Positions 61,801 to 64,000 of a stretch of 64,000 bases of DNA are shown one piece after another (position 1 is the first letter of the stretch; each line of letters opens with the position of its first letter). A program made the position numbers and the translations under genes. Source of the stretch: Brachynemurus nebulosus (Eukaryota > Arthropoda > Insecta > Neuroptera > Myrmeleontidae); assembly GCA_035578155.1 (NCBI GenBank), contig JAPWDM010000005.1, positions 48,688,954 to 48,752,953 on the forward strand, in the 5' to 3' direction. The notes beneath the pieces were generated by a model. It was not told the origin of the DNA, searched no databases, and worked only from the letters and a program-made list of their open reading frames with translations.

Positions 61801-61978
61801 TGGGCGTGGCCGGGGCAGAGGTGGTTATGATCGATTTAATAGTGGACCTAATAGTTGGAAAGGTAGTAGGAACTGGAATAATCGTGGTATATGTAAACAT
61901 TTTCAAAAAGGTGGCTACTGTAGACAGGGTGATAAGTGTCAGTTCCTACATCCTGGTGTAAATTGTCCACCGTTTTAG
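46817..61978 (+). CDS. PNUTS: PNUTS, protein phosphatase 1 nuclear targeting subunit (PPP1R10)
   Basis: Five coding exons: 46817-46819 (ATG only), 46903-47000, 47089-47363, 48990-50243 and 60297-61978; total 1103 residues, phases 0, 2, 1, 1. Human PNUTS has 940. The N-terminal TFIIS N-domain (about residues 1-150) begins PRIDPHQLL and includes GGWSLTHLWL and VRILASKLVEQWLKVV. A long Ser/Lys/Asp-rich linker follows (about 200-380). The PP1-docking site is KTVQW at 736-740, followed by the conserved YFELDETERVNVTK. The end is Pro/Gly/Met-rich with RG repeats and a final CCCH zinc finger (CKHFQKGGYCRQGDKCQFLHPG). PNUTS targets PP1 to chromatin and to Pol II, where it dephosphorylates SPT5 during termination. 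The fourth intron is 10 kb. A readthrough of the exon 4 donor would give a truncated product ending at 50404. Confidence 0.96.
47694..47853. mobile_element. 160-bp MITE in PNUTS intron 3
   Basis: The left end GTCTAATTTCAGTATTAAAA and right end TTTTAATAGTGAAATTAGAC are inverted and differ at one position. The next bases, AATAATTTTG, pair too. The interior contains the mirrored GCGTTTTCAGT and ACTGAAAACGC motifs. Confidence 0.75.
48034..48245. repeat. Dispersed repeat (copy of 15867-16095)
   Basis: About 210 bp matching 15867-16095 in the same orientation, in PNUTS intron 3. See that entry for landmarks. Confidence 0.7.
48423..48566. repeat. Near-perfect 70-bp-stem palindrome with Penelope-like tail motifs
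   Basis: The arms 48423-48492 and 48497-48566 are inverted with about two mismatches; the loop is TGTG. Read on either strand the arm contains a small stem (GGTCATATTGACC or GGTCATATTGATC) followed by GAAACATGTCATAAGAG and then TTCAATAAAAGTGGTATTTT. The order of a short stem followed by GAAAC is what hammerhead-type ribozymes in Penelope-like elements show. The preceding CUGANGA core is degenerate here. It is in PNUTS intron 3. Confidence 0.7.
50404..52599. other. Left part of PNUTS intron 4
   Basis: No exon of another gene recognised. AT-rich with scattered poly-T runs. The frame 52227-52421 shows no family resemblance. Confidence 0.5.
52600..52892 (+). repeat. PNUTS intron repeat family, copy 1
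   Basis: It begins around CCACGAAATCCTTACAAATT, carries GTCAGTGTCGGACC in the middle and ends with ACTACGAAATCCTGATTTAA followed by GCGTGCGTAACATGCA. It is the most divergent of five. Confidence 0.7.
53041..53264. repeat. Inverted-repeat element with a GAAACCGGTC hairpin motif
   Basis: Outer arms of about 50 bp (CATAATAATAAAGTTTTTCC and its complement) surround an AT-rich core containing GGCTACACAAGTAGCC directly followed by GAAACCGGTCTAGCG (about 53183-53213). A 6-bp stem with ACAA loop followed by GAAAC again resembles the stem II to GAAA part of a hammerhead motif; CTACTAAAGAG stands where CUGAUGAG would be. Confidence 0.65.
53478..53670. mobile_element. 193-bp pogo/mariner-like MITE in PNUTS intron 4
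   Basis: The ends CAGTATAGCACCGATAATGG and CCATTATCGGTGCTATACTG are perfect inverted repeats, with TA on both sides (53476-53477 and 53671-53672). It is nested in a segment with GTCTGTTTGTCTGTCACAGC that resembles 5200-5230. Confidence 0.85.
53815..54092 (+). repeat. PNUTS intron repeat family, copy 2
   Basis: Starts AATTTCGTAGTACGATAACG, includes AAATTCGTCATGTCTGTCAT and GTTTACCCACGCTTGACCAC, and ends GCGTGTTTAACACGCACTTG. Confidence 0.75.
54400..54545 (+). repeat. PNUTS intron repeat family, copy 3 (left half)
   Basis: Starts GTATTTCGTCGTCATAATCA, includes AAATTCGTCATGTCTG and GTTTACCCGCACTTGACC, and ACAGTGTCGTTTTT. The right-hand block with GCGTGTTTAACACGC is absent. Confidence 0.72.
55435..55755 (+). 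repeat. PNUTS intron repeat family, copy 4
   Basis: Starts ATTTCGTAGTTCTAATAACG, includes GTCAGTGTCGGATCTTATGC, AAAGGTTTAGATAATCATGT and ends GGCGTGTTTTAACACAAACT. Confidence 0.75.
56542..56789. mobile_element. 248-bp pogo/mariner-like MITE in PNUTS intron 4
   Basis: Inverted ends CAGTAGAATTTTAACTAAAA and TTTTAGTTAAAATACTACTG, with TA on both sides (56540-56541 and 56790-56791). Inside are two tandem copies of a 62-bp unit with TCTCTTTTTATTGAATATAA (about 56588-56690). Confidence 0.85.
57007..57183. mobile_element. 177-bp hAT-like MITE in PNUTS intron 4
   Basis: The element starts CAGTGGCGTAGCTAGGCGTG and ends GCGACGCCACTG. AGGAAA occurs on both sides close to the ends, an eroded target duplication. 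It includes the GC-rich palindrome CGTGGGCCATGTGGGC. Confidence 0.75.
58138..58432 (+). repeat. PNUTS intron repeat family, copy 5
   Basis: Starts AATTTGTTAGTTCTAACAAC, includes GTCATCGCATTAAGTGGTCT, ACCCGCACTTGACCACTT and AAAGGTTTAGAAGG, and ends ACTGCGAAATCCTAACTTAA then GGCGTATTCTAACACA. Confidence 0.75.
58433..60296. other. Right part of PNUTS intron 4
   Basis: No exon of another gene recognised. The frame at 58807-58998 shows no family resemblance. A polypyrimidine tract and TTTTCAG precede the final PNUTS exon. Confidence 0.5.
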
Positions 61979-62751
61979 GTGCGGCAAATAGTGTTTTAAA
62001 TTTTAAGCTTTATTTATGTGTGTATGTACTATTGTACTATGTATAAATTGTACATAAAATGATATTTTGACCATAATTGATAATATTGACTCTGCGTCTT
62101 GAGAGTGCATTTTGTATAATATGTATATAAAGAAGACAATATAGACTACAGATATTTGTAAATAGTATTTATGATGTTATGTTTTTTGTACATATTGAAT
62201 ATTAATTATATATATATATGTCATTTTTTTTTATAAAGCGATCTTTAAAAGATTATTATTAATCGAGTGTATGTCGAAAAATTAGAAATATAATGATTTT
62301 TTACAAAATATAATAATGATTTTTTTTTATAGTTATTTACATAATTATCCTTAAAATTAGTTCAGATAAAGGTAAGTATGTAACTCAAGACGACTTCATT
62401 GACTAAATACATTTTATTAGACAGGTTAACCAGATCTTTTTGTAGTTCTAGTTTTAAAGTGGATATAAACTCGGTTCCGTCGAACCTAAATATCAAACTT
62501 CTTGAAAACGGGAAAAAAATTTTTTTTTTTTTTTGGAATTGAAAGCGGGCAGAAGTGGTATTAAAGATAATGTAACTCCATTTCGGGACTCTAAACCGTG
62601 GACAAGAGCGTAATATATAAATGTATTCCGCTGCAGGAAATAATACAAAAACAAAACAGACATTTAAACGAAGTTGACGGGCGCGCTAGTAATATCATAT
62701 TTTTAAAAAAATTTAATTGACGCGGATATTTGACTATATTTCAAATTTGTG
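61979..62751 (+). other. PNUTS 3' untranslated region and downstream DNA
   Basis: The AT-rich sequence after the stop contains repeated TGTA and TTGTAAATA motifs (for example 62038-62070, 62150-62170) of the kind bound by UTR-binding proteins, but I see no clean AATAAA in the first 200 bp. The end of the transcript is not determined. Confidence 0.5.
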
Positions 62752-63754
62752 TTAACACGTTGACGGTCATAATCTATTATGACGGAATGCCCAACTTATA
62801 CATTATTTTGGCTACTAATACACTTTATGTACATATATAGAGTTGTGTCGTACTTAGAGATGGGCGACGGGAAAATTCGCACTGGGAATTTTCCCGGGTA
62901 AATTCCCATTTGGGTATTTATTGGGTATTTTCCCGGGAAAATTCCCAAAACCTGGGTAAAAACGATTACTTAGTTGTACTTCTTTGCAAATGTGTTTTTA
63001 ATTAGATCTCTATATATTTGTTAATTGTGCGTGGAGGTTTACATAATATAATGTTGATGTAAAGTTTTTTAATTATTATTTATACTGAATGTTTATTTAT
63101 CTTTAAATTTAAAAATACAAGCGTACGTATTATGTCGGATCAACTTAAGATGACTTTTCAACGAAGTTAGCAATTAATTTAAATTTATAACTCAATGTGT
63201 TCAAATTTCAGAGAAATATCTACGTTTTAAAAAAAAAAATTAAACTGCCACGAATTCAATATTGACAAGTGAGAATCGAGCTAAAATTTCAACGTTTTGG
63301 AAATTGTAGTACTTAAAACATAATCTAAAGAGGCGAAAACTATGGAAAAAACTGTCGTGGTAGGCCCAGGAAATTGACACCGAAAAATGAAACGCGTATT
63401 GTACAACTAGCCACGAAAATAAATTGTCTATAGAAAAACTGTCGAACAAAAATTGTATAATAACGTGATATATTAATTAGTATTTATGTAGTATGAAGAT
63501 TAATTATTTACGTTTAGCAAATATTCTTTATGAAACTATATTCTTTATGTTTTTATAGTTTAATTCAAAAATATTACGATAAATAGTAAATTAAAATAAA
63601 TACCCACTTTTCGGGAATTTTCCCGGGAATTTACCCCGTTTTTACCCACTTTGGGAATTTTCCCGGGAAAATTCCGGGTAGAATCCCATCTCTAGTCGTA
63701 CTTAATCAAGTTTTACTCGATGTCATACGGTGTCTATGATCGTCAACGTGTTAA
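62752..63754. mobile_element. TTAA-ended element carrying a nested hAT-like MITE
   Basis: The outer ends TTAACACGTTGACGGTCATA and ATGATCGTCAACGTGTTAA are inverted, with TTAA at both borders. Subtracting the nested element (62855-63694) and one copy of its duplication leaves an outer element of about 155 bp. Confidence 0.8.
62855..63694. mobile_element. 840-bp hAT-like MITE with perfect 8-bp target duplication
   Basis: GTCGTACT occurs at 62847-62854 and 63695-63702. The ends TAGAGATGGG and CCCATCTCTA are perfect inverses. The subterminal regions are full of GGGAATTTTCCCGGG palindromes on both sides; the middle is ordinary AT-rich DNA without a useful frame. Confidence 0.92.
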
Positions 63755-64000
63755 ATGTTAAACAATTCTGAGTTATTATTAAATATATTTAATTTTAGTA
63801 GTGAAACACCATAATCTTCAGTAATTTAAATATTTTAAAAATCTATAATTTTCAGTAACGATTCAAATGACTGAAAACGCACTATTACTTCAAAACCACG
63901 TCAAAATTTGTTAACAAACATGTCGATTTTGATAATTTTCATCTGTGAAACGAGGTTTTATTTTTCGATATTTCTGTTTACTTGAATACAGAGTAAAAAA
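63755..64000. other. Right edge of window, nothing recognised
   Basis: AT-rich. A short segment with CAGTAACGATTCAAATGACT and GAAAACGCACTATTACTTC vaguely resembles the MITE at 47694-47853, but the match is too weak to call. Confidence 0.4.

Noticed and set aside
61346..61906. 186-residue open frame on the minus strand
   Set aside because: Antisense shadow of the PNUTS Gly/Pro/Met-rich exon; low-complexity Trp/His/Thr content and no family resemblance.

Overview
This is a eukaryotic nuclear window, almost certainly from an insect or other arthropod. The evidence is AT-rich DNA, GT-AG introns with phases that rejoin conserved protein families, and animal genes throughout: farnesoic acid O-methyltransferase-like/DM9, CENP-N, NDUFAF6, tyrosine aminotransferase, EMC4, EMC6, STMP1, SFR1, PYROXD1, mRpS18B and PNUTS. 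The FAMeT/DM9 architecture is typical of insects and crustaceans, and the repeat content suits an insect. I cannot name the order with confidence. I see no bacterial operons, rRNA, CRISPR or viral genes.

Layout. 1-3.9 kb: 3' part of a FAMeT/DM9 gene (+) whose last intron carries several MITEs. 6.0-8.0 kb: a hAT-like MITE, then a three-exon CENP-N gene (-). 8.3-13.5 kb: repeats only, including one MITE nested inside another repeat. 13.8-14.9 kb: NDUFAF6 (+). 15-19 kb: repeats and a MITE-split pseudogene. 19.5-26.2 kb: tyrosine aminotransferase (+) with a 5.2-kb first intron full of MITEs. 26.5-30.1 kb: a P-element relative with 32-bp inverted ends and a target duplication, internally deleted, sitting in an older repeat. 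31.5-37.1 kb: EMC4 (+), the micro-gene STMP1 (-) and EMC6 (-). 39.0-39.7 kb: SFR1-like (+). 40.4-45.3 kb: PYROXD1 and mRpS18B (-), with only 8 nt between the mRpS18B stop and the PYROXD1 start. 46.8-62 kb: PNUTS (+), five coding exons with a 10-kb fourth intron. 62.7-63.8 kb: a hAT-like MITE inside a TTAA-ended element.

Functions. The genes are mainly housekeeping: kinetochore assembly (CENP-N), mitochondrial complex I assembly, the mitoribosome and a small mitochondrial membrane protein, ER membrane-protein insertion (EMC4 and EMC6 within 5.5 kb), homologous recombination (SFR1), amino acid catabolism, and PP1 targeting with transcription termination (PNUTS). The most striking features are the tight mRpS18B-PYROXD1 pair, a complete CENP-N in an arthropod, and an unusually readable record of transposon insertions: 8-bp target duplications, TTAA sites, nesting, dimerisation and paralogous empty sites. 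All coordinates and phases were worked out by eye; splice sites are predictions supported by reading-frame continuity and family similarity.
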